Below are positions 19,492-28,145 of a DNA stretch of 64,000 nucleotides, piece by piece (the stretch's first letter is position 1; the number at the start of each line of letters is the position of its first letter). A model generated the notes under the pieces. That model searched no databases. It had not been told where the DNA came from and saw only the letters and a program-made list of their open reading frames with translations. The position numbers and the translations under genes were made by a program. Origin of the DNA: Nibribacter roseus (GTDB lineage Bacteria > Bacteroidota > Bacteroidia > Cytophagales > Hymenobacteraceae); contig NZ_JBHSYQ010000003.1 in assembly GCF_042662225.1 (NCBI RefSeq), positions 1,612,001-1,676,000 of the forward strand, given 5' to 3'.

Positions 19492-21537
19492 ATGGCTGAG
19501 ACTACTTATCCAAAAAGATATACCATTACCGCGGCGCTTCCGTACGCCAACGGCCCCGTACACATTGGCCATTTGGCTGGTGTATACATTCCCGCCGATA
19601 TTTATGCCCGTTACCTGCGTTCGCGCGGGCGTGATGTCAAGTTTGTGTGCGGGTCAGATGAGCATGGTGTTCCTATTACCATTCGGGCCAAGAAAGAGGG
19701 CATAACGCCGCAGCAGGCTGTAGACAAGTACCACGAGTTGATCAAGAACTCTTTCGCAGATTTCAATATCTCCTTTGATATCTACTCACGCACTTCGTCT
19801 AAAACACACGCTGAGGTTGCCTCTGGTTTCTTTAAGAAACTCTACGAGGAGGGCAAGTTCATAGAGCAGACCACCCAGCAGTATTATGATGAGAAGGCGC
19901 AGCAGTTTTTGGCCGATCGCTACATTGTAGGCACTTGCCCCAAGTGCGGCAACGAGAATGCTTACGGCGACCAGTGCGAGAGCTGTGGTACTTCACTCAA
20001 TGCCACCGATCTGATCAACCCTAAAAGCACCCTGAGCGGTGAGCCACCCGTGATGCGTGAAACCAAGCACTGGTATTTGCCACTGAATGAATACGAGGCT
20101 TGGCTACGCGAATGGATTGTGGAAGGGCATAAAAGCGACTGGAAAACGAACGTGTACGGCCAGTGCAAAAGCTGGATTGACCAAGGCCTGCAGCCTCGTG
20201 CCGTAACCCGAGATCTGGACTGGGGCGTGCCCGTTCCGGTGGAAGGTGCCGAGGGTAAAGTATTATACGTGTGGTTCGATGCGCCTATCGGATACATTTC
20301 CGCCACCAAAGACCTGACTCCTGACTGGGAAACCTATTGGAAAGACAAAGATTCTAAGTTGGTGCACTTCATCGGCAAAGACAATATTGTGTTCCACTGC
20401 ATCATTTTCCCGGCCATGCTCAAGGCCCACGGAGATTATGTGCTGCCAGACAACGTGCCAGCCAATGAATTCCTGAACCTGGAAGGCGACAAAATCTCTA
20501 CCTCTCGTAACTGGGCGGTGTGGCTGCACGAGTACATGCAGGATCTGCCCGGTAAAGCCGATGTGTTACGCTACGTGCTGTGTGCCAACGCGCCAGAAAC
20601 CAAAGACAACGACTTCACCTGGAAAGATTACCAAGCCCGTAATAACAATGAGTTGCTGGCCATTTTCGGTAACTTCATAAACCGGGCGGTGGTGCTTACC
20701 CACAAATACTACAACGGCGCTGTTCCGCAGCGTGGGGAGTTAACCGACTTTGATCAGGAAGTGCTGCAGCAATTAGCAGGCTTCCCTGAGAAGATTGCAG
20801 CCTCACTAGAGCAATACCGTTTCAAAGAAGCATTGGGTGAACTCATGAACCTGGCTCGCCTCGGTAACAAGTATTTGGCAGACACTGAGCCCTGGAAATT
20901 GATTAAAACCGATGCCTCGCGTGTAGAAACCATAATGAACATTGCGCTGCAGATTTCGGCTAGCCTGACCATTTTGTCTGAGCCGTTCCTGCCGCAGACT
21001 GCCCAGAAGTTGGCGAACATGCTGCAGTATACCCCTGGCAAATGGGACGTGGCCGGTTCAGTAGATTTGCTGCCTGCTGGTCACACTATTGGTGAAGCTG
21101 CTCTGTTATTTGAGAAAATAGAGGACGCGGTAATTGATGCTCAGGTTCAGAAGTTGCTGGATACCAAAAAAGCAAACGAGCTTGCTAATGCTGTAGCCGC
21201 GCCAGCCAAAGAAAACATCTCTTTTGAGGATTTCTCTAAAATAGACATCCGGATTGGTACCATCTTGGAAGCTGAGAAAGTAGCCAAAACCAAAAAGCTT
21301 CTGAAGCTGAAAGTAGATACCGGCATTGACCAACGCACCATTGTGAGCGGTATTGCCGAATACTTTACTCCGGAGGAAATTATTGGGCAGCAGGTAAGCG
21401 TGCTGGTGAATCTGGCGCCGCGCGAGATCAAAGGAATTGAAAGCCAAGGCATGCTGCTCATGGCCGAAAACGCCGATGGTTCCCTTGCTTTCATGCAGCC
21501 TTCAAAACCTATTGTAAACGGAGGGGGAGTTTCTTAG
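19492..21537 (+). CDS. metG: Methionyl-tRNA synthetase
   Basis: 681 residues, class I synthetase charging tRNA-Met. The HIGH motif is at residues 24-27 (VHIGHLAG). The KMSKS loop appears as KISTS (in GDKISTSRNW). A zinc-binding insert has two CxxC pairs (CPKCG and CESCG). The C-terminal ~110 residues (FSKIDIRIGTIL onward) form the EMAP/Trbp111 tRNA-binding domain, making this the long, dimeric form. An exact -7 box lies just upstream. The gene converges on a TonB-domain gene with a terminator between them. Identification is secure. Confidence 0.98.
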   Translation: MAETTYPKRYTITAALPYANGPVHIGHLAGVYIPADIYARYLRSRGRDVKFVCGSDEHGVPITIRAKKEGITPQQAVDKYHELIKNSFADFNISFDIYSRTSSKTHAEVASGFFKKLYEEGKFIEQTTQQYYDEKAQQFLADRYIVGTCPKCGNENAYGDQCESCGTSLNATDLINPKSTLSGEPPVMRETKHWYLPLNEYEAWLREWIVEGHKSDWKTNVYGQCKSWIDQGLQPRAVTRDLDWGVPVPVEGAEGKVLYVWFDAPIGYISATKDLTPDWETYWKDKDSKLVHFIGKDNIVFHCIIFPAMLKAHGDYVLPDNVPANEFLNLEGDKISTSRNWAVWLHEYMQDLPGKADVLRYVLCANAPETKDNDFTWKDYQARNNNELLAIFGNFINRAVVLTHKYYNGAVPQRGELTDFDQEVLQQLAGFPEKIAASLEQYRFKEALGELMNLARLGNKYLADTEPWKLIKTDASRVETIMNIALQISASLTILSEPFLPQTAQKLANMLQYTPGKWDVAGSVDLLPAGHTIGEAALLFEKIEDAVIDAQVQKLLDTKKANELANAVAAPAKENISFEDFSKIDIRIGTILEAEKVAKTKKLLKLKVDTGIDQRTIVSGIAEYFTPEEIIGQQVSVLVNLAPREIKGIESQGMLLMAENADGSLAFMQPSKPIVNGGGVS

Positions 21538-21539
21538 TC

Positions 21540-21574
21540 AATTAGGAATTGAGAATTAGGAATTAATAATTCAA
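21540..21574. repeat. Heptad array 1 (AATTAGG type)
   Basis: Five 7-base units in register: AATTAGG, AATTGAG, AATTAGG, AATTAAT, AATTCAA. Begins right after the metG stop codon. Confidence 0.7.
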
Positions 21575-21578
21575 ATGC

Positions 21579-21614
21579 GTTTTGAGGCTGTTTTGGCTAA
21601 AACTGCCCCAGAAC
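21579..21614. repeat. 36-bp palindromic repeat, copy 6
   Basis: GTTTTGAGGCTG ... TGCCCCAGAAC, a degenerate copy between a heptad array and the metG terminator. Confidence 0.65.
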
Positions 21615-21620
21615 CGCAAT

Positions 21621-21664
21621 AAAGCAGACGCCTCTCCACAACATTTGGAGAGGCGTCTGCTTTT
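21621..21664. terminator. Bidirectional terminator between metG and the TonB-domain gene
   Basis: Perfect 18-bp arms (AAAGCAGACGCCTCTCCA at 21621-21638, complement at 21646-21663), 7-base loop, flanking A/T tracts. Confidence 0.9.
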
Positions 21665-21675
21665 ATATACTTGCC

Positions 21676-22521
21676 TTACCTTTCCATCTGAAACCGGAAA
21701 GGTATGCTGTACCGCATCTTGACTGGTCTGCCATTAACTACAGCTGGGGCCCAAGCCGGATAATCGGCCATTTTCTCGATAGCTTTCTTGTGGAAATTGG
21801 AGCCTGGGCGGTTCAGGGGGATAAATTCAACCAGCTTTCCTTCTTCGTTGACAATAAAGCTAATATATACTACCCCTTCTTTGCCAAGTATACCCGCTAA
21901 GCCAGGGTACTGCACAGTGGTGGCCAAATGTGTCGTGAAATGAGCCATCCCTTCTTTCGGCATGGCCATTTTATCAGCATACACATAAATTGTGTCTTTC
22001 TGCTTTAGCCGGACTGAGTAACCTGCTACCATGATGGAGTCTTTGTAGAGGTAGTAAACCTTCTCAGTATTATTATTACTAAAAGTATGGTTAGATCCTG
22101 TTCCATTTTCAAGAAGCGGGGTGTTGTCGCGGCTCCAAAGCTGTCCGATTCTTACAGTAAATCCCCTCGCATAGAGTTCCTCTTCCAAGTTGCCTTTGGC
22201 ATTATAGGTAGAAAAAGTGCCTGATAATTGAGGAAAGTATTCCCTTTTGTTAGTTTCTAAGCCTGTGTGCCAAGTCTTTGTGTACCAGATATAGGCATCT
22301 GCCTGGTCAAAAGAGCGGGTGCCTTTTATAAATCCCTTCCGCTCTAATTTCCCATTACCATAGTCCTCTATTCTGATACCGGTATCTTCTAGATAGTAAA
22401 CCCTTTTGTTAGGGGTCTGCTTTTTTTCATGGGTCTGAAAATTTCTGGAAAAGTATCTTTCCTCTTGAGCGAAAGAGGTGAGGGAAAAGAGAAAAAAGAG
22501 CGTAAAAAGCAGAAGGCGCAT
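21676..22521 (-). CDS. Secreted protein with TonB C-terminal domain
   Basis: 281 residues with a clear signal peptide (MRLLLFTLFFLFSLTSFAQE). The last ~85 residues carry a TonB C-terminal fold: GVVYISFIVNEEGK, then KKAIEKMADYPAWAPAVVNG and RPVKMRYSIPFRF. This is the common Bacteroidota layout in which a periplasmic protein ends in a TonB-like domain. There is no N-terminal transmembrane anchor and no proline-rich linker, so it is unlikely to be a classical energy transducer. The N-terminal half looks like MORN-type or antitoxin-like beta repeats (YLEDTGIRIEDYGNGKLE). Partner unknown. Confidence 0.8.
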   Translation of the reverse strand: MRLLLFTLFFLFSLTSFAQEERYFSRNFQTHEKKQTPNKRVYYLEDTGIRIEDYGNGKLERKGFIKGTRSFDQADAYIWYTKTWHTGLETNKREYFPQLSGTFSTYNAKGNLEEELYARGFTVRIGQLWSRDNTPLLENGTGSNHTFSNNNTEKVYYLYKDSIMVAGYSVRLKQKDTIYVYADKMAMPKEGMAHFTTHLATTVQYPGLAGILGKEGVVYISFIVNEEGKLVEFIPLNRPGSNFHKKAIEKMADYPAWAPAVVNGRPVKMRYSIPFRFQMER

Positions 22522-22580
22522 CCAGAAAGATATTTTGAATATACTAATAAGATTTAGTAGCTATAATTGGTAGTAAGCCT

Positions 22581-23588
22581 CTAATCATCATCACGGAGGC
22601 TGAACTGATGCTGCAGGTCTTTCGGGAAAAGGGCAGGGCGTTGGGTGATCTCATGGTAGCAGATAGCGTCTTGGGCGTAGTAGTGAATCACCATGCTTTT
22701 ACGCGTTGCTTCTGGGTCAAGAATAGGGCAGCCGCCATGTAGCAGGTTGGCGTGCCACACAAAAGCATCGCCTTTCTTGGCATAAAATATTTTTTGCTCC
22801 AGCTGGTTTTCCTCAATCACTTGCCCAATCTTTTTCTCATAGCTGGGGTACGCATCGTCGCCAATCCGGAAGAAAGAGCCGCCATTGTCAAACTGTGGGT
22901 TGAGCACGTAGGGCAGTTTATGGCTGCCGGGGTAATAGAACAACGGACCGTTATCTGAAGTGATATCTTCCAACGCTATCCAGACAGCAATGAGGTTGCC
23001 CAGCGGATAGGTGGTCATGTGAATGGTGTCTGAATGCGCTTTCTGCTCGCTGCCTTTCAAAAAATTGATGGTCTGGAACGGTATCACCTTTTTGCCCAGA
23101 ATAAATTCCAGCACCTTTACCAAGTCTGAGTTAAACACCACTTCCTTGATCTTCTCAGACTGCCGGAAAGCGAACATGATTTTGCGGTTGGTGTAGTTAA
23201 AATCCACCAGCCTGCTCTGCAGCATGTCGTCAATTTCTTGGTTGATGCCATCAACCGTTTCTTCTGAGAAAAATTTATCTAACATCAAGTAGCCATTATT
23301 GGGCCACTCTTGAATCTGCTCCCGCACTTGGTCAGGAAAAGCTGAAAGCTCAGGAGTACTCTGCAGTTTCTGAAGCGCGTTAGGTTGGTCTAGCCACGGC
23401 GAAGGCTGAGGCGGGAGGCTTGCAAAATCAGTGCTGGAAATAGGAGCGAAGACTGGTTTCTTCACCCCAAATTTGCGGTAAAGCGGCTTGTTATGTTGTA
23501 GTTGGCTAAGGTGTAACAGATTGTTGGCAACATAAACGGCTTTCAACGTCCGCAGAAACCCTGTGTATTTTTGGAGCAGCTTTTTCAT
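22581..23588 (-). CDS. Phytanoyl-CoA dioxygenase family protein
   Basis: 335 residues, Fe(II)/2-oxoglutarate-dependent oxygenase fold. The metal facial triad is visible as the HxD motif in KAHSDTIHMT and the distal His in WHANLLHGG; the 2OG-binding Arg is probably in EATRKSMVIHYY. The family hydroxylates varied small molecules, so the substrate cannot be named. No signal peptide. It lies upstream, on the same strand, of the TonB-domain gene with a 59-base gap. Start ATG at 23588. Confidence 0.88.
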   Translation of the reverse strand: MKKLLQKYTGFLRTLKAVYVANNLLHLSQLQHNKPLYRKFGVKKPVFAPISSTDFASLPPQPSPWLDQPNALQKLQSTPELSAFPDQVREQIQEWPNNGYLMLDKFFSEETVDGINQEIDDMLQSRLVDFNYTNRKIMFAFRQSEKIKEVVFNSDLVKVLEFILGKKVIPFQTINFLKGSEQKAHSDTIHMTTYPLGNLIAVWIALEDITSDNGPLFYYPGSHKLPYVLNPQFDNGGSFFRIGDDAYPSYEKKIGQVIEENQLEQKIFYAKKGDAFVWHANLLHGGCPILDPEATRKSMVIHYYAQDAICYHEITQRPALFPKDLQHQFSLRDDD

Positions 23589-23663
23589 AATCCGGAAAGA
23601 GAACGAAAGATAAGCTTTTTAAAACAGCCGCGCTTCTGTTTTAGGAGTGAAAAAGTGACTCAA

Positions 23664-24635
23664 TTACCGTACCCGCAGCACAATTTTGCCAATGTGCTGA
23701 CTGCTTTCCATGAGCGTATGTGCTTGGGCGGCTTCAGTTAGTGGGAATGTTTTGTACAGTATTGGCTTGAATTTTTCATCTTCTAGTAGTGGCCAAACGT
23801 GCTTCAGAATATCCGCGGTGAGGGAAGCTTTGAAGTCACCATCTCTGGGGCGCAGGGTGCTGCCCGTAATAGTGAGCCGCTTCTGCATCACCTGCAGTGC
23901 GTTGAATTCTCCTTTGGCGCCGTGCATGGCATTGATAAACACCAGGCGCCCGTCGGGCTTGAGCAGGTTCAGGTTCTTGGGAATATATTCGCCGCCCACC
24001 ATGTCCAAAATAACGTCTACACCTTCCTCCTTCAGGACTTCCTCAAAATCTTCGGTTTTGTAATTGATGCAGCGCTCTGCACCCAAGACTTCACAGGCGG
24101 CGCATTTCTCCTGGCTGCCTGCCGTGGCAAAAACGCGGGCTCCTAGGGCGGCGGCTAGTTGAATAGCGGTAATGCCTATGCCGCTGCTGCCACCGTGCAC
24201 CAAAAGTGTTTCGCCAGCCTTAAGCTGACCGCGCTGAAAAACATTGTGCCACACGGTGAAAACCGTCTCAGGCAGAGAGGCGGCTTCTTCAAAGCTCCAG
24301 CCGTGGGGCAGAGGCAGGCAGTGACGGGCGTCAACCACAGCGTATTCGGCATAACCACCGCCGGGCAGAAGAGCACATATGGCATCACCGGTTTTCCATT
24401 GGCTCACGGCATCACCACAGGCTTCTACTACTCCGGCAATCTCAAGACCTGGAATATCAGAGGGGGCACCGGCAGGAGCGGGATAGCGGCCTTTGCGCTG
24501 GGCCACATCAGGCCGGTTAATGCCGGCGGCATACACTTTTACAAGTACCTGGTGTGCCTCTGGGGAAGGTGTTGGCCGCTCCTGAATCTGTAGCACCTCT
24601 GGCTCACCGGGAGCTGTGATCACAACTGCTTTCAT
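23664..24635 (-). CDS. NAD(P)H-quinone oxidoreductase, zinc-free MDR family (PIG3-like)
   Basis: 323 residues. The N-terminus MKAVVITAPGEPEVLQIQE and GINRPDVAQRKGRYP match the quinone oxidoreductase branch of medium-chain dehydrogenases. The Rossmann dinucleotide motif is GGSSGIGITAIQLAAALGA. The zinc-ligand cysteines of alcohol dehydrogenases are absent, as expected for this branch, which reduces quinones or enones with NADPH. Start ATG at 24635. Single gene flanked by repeats; cytoplasmic. Confidence 0.92.
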   Translation of the reverse strand: MKAVVITAPGEPEVLQIQERPTPSPEAHQVLVKVYAAGINRPDVAQRKGRYPAPAGAPSDIPGLEIAGVVEACGDAVSQWKTGDAICALLPGGGYAEYAVVDARHCLPLPHGWSFEEAASLPETVFTVWHNVFQRGQLKAGETLLVHGGSSGIGITAIQLAAALGARVFATAGSQEKCAACEVLGAERCINYKTEDFEEVLKEEGVDVILDMVGGEYIPKNLNLLKPDGRLVFINAMHGAKGEFNALQVMQKRLTITGSTLRPRDGDFKASLTADILKHVWPLLEDEKFKPILYKTFPLTEAAQAHTLMESSQHIGKIVLRVR

Positions 24636-24678
24636 CTTGTCAGAATTCTTAATGAGATAGTTGTAGAAAGAAAAGGCT

Positions 24679-24714
24679 GTTTTAGGCCTGCTTTTTGAAA
24701 AACAAGCCTAAAAC
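24679..24714. repeat. 36-bp palindromic repeat, copy 7
   Basis: Close to consensus: GTTTTAGGCCTGCTTTT, TG, then AAAAACAAGCCTAAAAC. Confidence 0.85.
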
Positions 24715-24736
24715 AGCACTGGCATAAGTAATGTAA

Positions 24737-25909
24737 CTACTTGTTTCCGAATTGAGGAAACGCCGGAATGGCCTTTACAAAAACCGGTTGCGATACCTCG
24801 GTGGAATGGCCGGTGTAAGTCAGTTTTCCGGAGTTAGTGTCCACTTTGTAAGTAGTGATGTTGTTAGATCGCTGGTTGGCCACTAACATGGTTTTGCCGC
24901 TAGGGGAAAACCCGAAATTACGTGGCCAATTTCCTTCGGTGCCAATGTGCTGTACTAGGCTTAGTTTGTTTGTATTTTGGTCAATGGCGAATACTACAAT
25001 GCTGTTGTGTCCGCGGTTAGAGCCGTACACAAAACGCCCGTCTTTAGAGACATGCACATCGGCGCAGAAACTCTCACCTGTAAAGCCTTCTGGCAGCGTA
25101 GAGACGGTATGATTCTCTGTAAACGTGCCATTTTCTGAGTTGTAGGTAAGCGCCACCATGGTAGAGTTTAGCTCATTGATCAGGTACGCGTACTTCTTAT
25201 TCGGGTGAAATACCAGATGCCTTGGCCCGGCTCCGGCCTTGGTGCTGTAGGCTATTTTAGGGGTACGGGTCAATTCGGTGTGGTCTGCTTCCAGCGCGTA
25301 GGCATACACTTTATCCACACCCAGATCTACTGCCAAGGCGAATTTGTTGTTGGGGTCTGGAATAATGCAGTGGGCGTGTGCGGCGTCTTGCTGTTTTTTT
25401 GGGCCAGAACCTTGGTGCTGGTCTGAGGCGGTGGTGACGCCCAGGCTGCCGTCTTCTTTTAACAAGTTGGCTACCACGTTGCCTCCCACATAATTAGCTA
25501 CCAACACTACCTTGTTTCTGTGGTCAAGGCTGATGTAGCAAGGGGCGCCGCCGTGGCTTGGCTGCTCGTTCAATTTGGTGAGGTTGCCGGTTTGCTGGTC
25601 TACCGCAAAAGCGCTGATAAAGCCGCTCTTCTGACCTTGGTATTCGGTGGTTTCATTGACGGCATACAAATGCTTTCGGTCAGCGTCTAATGCCAAGAAA
25701 GAAGGATTCTCGCCCCCTTTTATGCCTAAAACTTTGGTCAATTCGCCAGTTTTCTCATTCAAAGAGAATGCAAAAATGCTTTCAGCGTCTGGTTTTGCAT
25801 AAGTGCCTACGTACACCATCTGTTCTTTGGTTGGTTCATTCTTTTTAACGGAAGTACAGGCGGCAAGGGTTATGCCCAGAAAAAGAAGAAACAGATTTAA
25901 TGCTTTCAT
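24737..25909 (-). CDS. Lactonase-family lipoprotein (6-phosphogluconolactonase-like beta-propeller)
   Basis: About 390 residues from the ATG at 25909; an upstream TTG at 25927 would only lengthen the leader. The start MKALNLFLLFLGITLAACTS has a lipobox (LAAC), so the product is likely an envelope lipoprotein. The rest is a seven-bladed propeller of the YkgB/lactonase family: MVYVGTYAKP, HAHCIIPDPNNKFALAVDLG, GPRHLVFHPNKKYAYLINE, NWPRNFGFSPSGKTMLVANQ. Cytoplasmic homologues hydrolyse 6-phosphogluconolactone. A lipidated form probably acts on another lactone or has a structural role. Confidence 0.88.
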   Translation of the reverse strand: MKALNLFLLFLGITLAACTSVKKNEPTKEQMVYVGTYAKPDAESIFAFSLNEKTGELTKVLGIKGGENPSFLALDADRKHLYAVNETTEYQGQKSGFISAFAVDQQTGNLTKLNEQPSHGGAPCYISLDHRNKVVLVANYVGGNVVANLLKEDGSLGVTTASDQHQGSGPKKQQDAAHAHCIIPDPNNKFALAVDLGVDKVYAYALEADHTELTRTPKIAYSTKAGAGPRHLVFHPNKKYAYLINELNSTMVALTYNSENGTFTENHTVSTLPEGFTGESFCADVHVSKDGRFVYGSNRGHNSIVVFAIDQNTNKLSLVQHIGTEGNWPRNFGFSPSGKTMLVANQRSNNITTYKVDTNSGKLTYTGHSTEVSQPVFVKAIPAFPQFGNK

Positions 25910-25964
25910 GATGTAGAGGTTTACCAATGTTTGAAGATGCCAAAAAGAATTGAAACGCTGGGTT

Positions 25965-26000
25965 GTTTTAAGCTAGTTTTTTGAAAACCAGCCTTAAAAC
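25965..26000. repeat. 36-bp palindromic repeat, copy 8
   Basis: GTTTTAAGCTAG ... CCAGCCTTAAAAC, between the lactonase gene and the MFS gene. Confidence 0.8.
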
Positions 26001-26053
26001 AAGTCATTTATTACGCTCAGAAGGAGCGGGTTGCAGTAGGTAAGAAGGCAAAC

Positions 26054-27262
26054 TTATGCCTGCAGCCGCTGTATGACCATATAAAACCCAACGGCCCCTA
26101 CCAGACAAAGCGCTACTCCACCCCACCATAACGTCTCAAACCCGAACTGGGCAATAGTAGAGGTGCCTACATATGGTCCAATTATATGGGCAGCGGAATA
26201 GGACAGGCTGTAGAGCCCCATATAAGACCCACGGTTCTTCGGGCCTGACCGCTGCACCGTGAGCGTGCTCATAAACGGCATGGCGAAGATCTCAGAGAGG
26301 CTCATGAGCAAAACAGACAGCACCAGCACAATAAACCCTTCTGCCAGGTTTAACAATGCAAACGCCAAAGCCAACAGTAACAGCCCAGTTACCAGCATTT
26401 TCCAGAGCGCGAATTTTTCTCCAAACAGATACACCAATATCATTTCCAGCAGGAAAACCACTAAGCCGTTAAACGCTAATAAAGCACCAATCTGAAGCTC
26501 TGACAGCTGGTAAACCTGCCGCCAATAAAGGGGCATGGTGGAGAAAAACTGGAAAAAAGCCACGGCATAAAGGCAGCACAGCACCACAAATAAAATAAAC
26601 AAACCGTCTTTGTAGGGCGAACGGGAGTCACCTATGGTAGGTGGAGGTGCCGTGGCGGTGGAAGTAGGTGTATTTCCTTTTCGGTTCCGGAAGTAGAAGT
26701 AGAAGATAACCCCCGCGCCCAGACAGGTAAAACCATCGGCCATGAACAGGAACTGATAAGAAACCGAAGCCAATAATCCACCCAAGGCAGGGCCTAGGGA
26801 AAAGCCCAAGTTAATGGCCATCCGGTTCAACGAAAACGCTCTGGTGACATTCTCTGGCCGGGCGTAGGAACTTACTGAGGAGGCATTGGCTGGACGGAGG
26901 CATTCGGTGAGCACACTTAAGATGAAAATACCCCCGGCAAACAATTCAAACCGCTGCAGGGGCAGCATCACAAAAAACCATGCTCCGCCAAATATCAGAC
27001 TAAAGAGCTGCACTTTAAAATGTCCGATGCGGTCAGTGAGCCAGCCGCCCAGAAAGGTGCCGCACATAGAACCCGCGCCAAACAAACTAAGCAAAATACC
27101 TGTCTGTTTTAAGGTGAAACCTAAAGATTCGGTCAGGTACACACTCAGGAAAGGCACCACCATGGCCCCGCTCCGGTTAATGAACATAACCGCCGCCAGC
27201 AACCAAGCCTCTTTAGAGAGACCGCCAAACGCGTTTCGGTACAAAAGGAAAATCCGGTTCAT
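26054..27262 (-). CDS. MFS transporter
   Basis: About 402 residues from the ATG at 27262 (a TTG at 27271 is less likely). Around twelve hydrophobic helices, with the MFS loop 2-3 motif GGWLTDRIGHFK near residue 75. AINLGFSLGPALGGLLASV near residue 150 resembles motif C of drug/H+ antiporters. Inner-membrane exporter of unknown substrate, closest in look to the multidrug-resistance branch. A -7 box (TACATTTG) lies 17 bases upstream of the ATG. Confidence 0.9.
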   Translation of the reverse strand: MNRIFLLYRNAFGGLSKEAWLLAAVMFINRSGAMVVPFLSVYLTESLGFTLKQTGILLSLFGAGSMCGTFLGGWLTDRIGHFKVQLFSLIFGGAWFFVMLPLQRFELFAGGIFILSVLTECLRPANASSVSSYARPENVTRAFSLNRMAINLGFSLGPALGGLLASVSYQFLFMADGFTCLGAGVIFYFYFRNRKGNTPTSTATAPPPTIGDSRSPYKDGLFILFVVLCCLYAVAFFQFFSTMPLYWRQVYQLSELQIGALLAFNGLVVFLLEMILVYLFGEKFALWKMLVTGLLLLALAFALLNLAEGFIVLVLSVLLMSLSEIFAMPFMSTLTVQRSGPKNRGSYMGLYSLSYSAAHIIGPYVGTSTIAQFGFETLWWGGVALCLVGAVGFYMVIQRLQA

Positions 27263-27279
27263 GAGAGACAATTGCGGCG

Positions 27280-27287
27280 CAAATGTA
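27280..27287 (-). promoter_or_regulatory. -7 box of the MFS gene
   Basis: CAAATGTA on the plus strand reads TACATTTG towards the gene, an exact TAnnTTTG match 17 bases from the ATG. Confidence 0.55.
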
Positions 27288-27328
27288 GAGAAATGTGTTG
27301 AACAGGAAACCAGCTACCGCTAGAAAAA

Positions 27329-27388
27329 CCAAGTCCCGCTGTTTTGGGGCTGTTTTCTGGAAAACAGCCCCAAAACAGCGGGACTTGG
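27329..27388. terminator. 29-bp perfect hairpin after pth
   Basis: Perfect arms 27329-27357 and 27360-27388 with a 2-base loop. The outer part is CCAAGTCCCGCT; the inner part is a perfect copy of the 36-bp repeat. It lies 16 bases past the pth stop. Confidence 0.75.
27341..27376. repeat. 36-bp palindromic repeat, copy 9
   Basis: Fully palindromic copy: GTTTTGGGGCTGTTTTC, TG, then its exact complement. Both arms carry the same GGGG/CCCC change. Confidence 0.85.
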
Positions 27389-27404
27389 CAGTGCTGAGAA
27401 GATA

Positions 27405-28037
27405 TTACTTGTTAAAGAAGTTCATGGTTCGTTCCAGGCCAATGGCTCCAAAAGAAATACACATCTCACCTGCTTTCTCAATGTGCGTGGATAAATCAAT
27501 CTTCTCGTCTTCAGAGAAGGGACTGAGCACATAGTCTACCTGCCGGCCTTTAGAAAACTGCGCATCTACCCCAAAACGAAGGCGAGGGTATTCATTGGTG
27601 CCCAGGGTTTGTTCAATGTGCTTGAGGCCGTTGTGCCCGCCGGCGCTGCCTTTGGCGCGCATTCGCAGTTTGCCATAGGGCAGAGCTAAGTCATCTGTGA
27701 TAACCAGCATTTGTTCCGCCGGAATTTTCAGAACGCTCAGCCAGTGCGCTACCGCTTTTCCGCTTAGGTTCATAAAAGTGGTAGGCTTCACCAAGGTGAA
27801 ATGACGGCCTTTGGTTTTGAATTCCGTCACGAACGAATGGCGGCCTGTATCAAAAGAAGCTCCATGTTGTTTGGCTAAATGGTCTAATACCATAAACCCG
27901 ATGTTGTGGCGCGTATCTGCATATTCAGGCCCAATGTTCCCAAGGCCTACAAGTAAATATTTCATATTAGGAGGAGTGTCGTCAGCGGGCACAGATTGTC
28001 TGGTGCCACCTAACCAACTCATTAAACTTTTAAGCAT
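27405..28037 (-). CDS. pth: Peptidyl-tRNA hydrolase
   Basis: 210 residues from the ATG at 28037, or 186 from the ATG at 27965 (MKYLLVGLGNIG), which is the usual family N-terminus. Catalytic residues are present: Asn and His in YADTRHNIGF, KPTTFMNLSG, and Asp in VITDDLALPYGKLR. The enzyme recycles peptidyl-tRNA dropped from ribosomes. A TAAATTTG -7 box ends 4 bases before the 28037 ATG, so the long form would be leaderless; the short form would have a leader of about 70 bases. The start is therefore open, the function secure. Confidence 0.95.
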   Translation of the reverse strand: MLKSLMSWLGGTRQSVPADDTPPNMKYLLVGLGNIGPEYADTRHNIGFMVLDHLAKQHGASFDTGRHSFVTEFKTKGRHFTLVKPTTFMNLSGKAVAHWLSVLKIPAEQMLVITDDLALPYGKLRMRAKGSAGGHNGLKHIEQTLGTNEYPRLRFGVDAQFSKGRQVDYVLSPFSEDEKIDLSTHIEKAGEMCISFGAIGLERTMNFFNK

Positions 28038-28041
28038 TTGG

Positions 28042-28049
28042 CAAATTTA
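28042..28049 (-). promoter_or_regulatory. -7 box of the pth promoter
   Basis: CAAATTTA on the plus strand reads TAAATTTG towards pth and ends 4 bases before the first ATG. Confidence 0.5.
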
Positions 28050-28077
28050 GTGATTAGTGATTAGTGATTAATGTTTA
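28050..28077. repeat. Heptad array 2a (GTGATTA type)
   Basis: Units GTGATTA x3 and ATGTTTA in strict 7-base register, directly upstream of the pth -7 box. Inverted partner of array 2b. Confidence 0.75.
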
Positions 28078-28102
28078 GTAAAGGCAAGTGGATTTTTTCA
28101 AT

Positions 28103-28144
28103 CTAAACACTAACAACTAAACACCATCAACTAATCACTACCAA
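28103..28144. repeat. Heptad array 2b (CTAAACA type)
   Basis: Six units in register: CTAAACA, CTAACAA, CTAAACA, CCATCAA, CTAATCA, CTACCAA. Ends 1 base before the stop of the trans-sulfuration gene and is roughly the reverse complement of array 2a. Confidence 0.7.
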
Positions 28145-28145
28145 C

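Noticed and set aside
23610..23645. Possible further copy of the 36-bp repeat (AAAACAGCCGCGCTTCTGTTTT)
   Set aside because: The polarity of the arms is inverted (AAAAC on the left, GTTTT on the right), so it does not fit the family.
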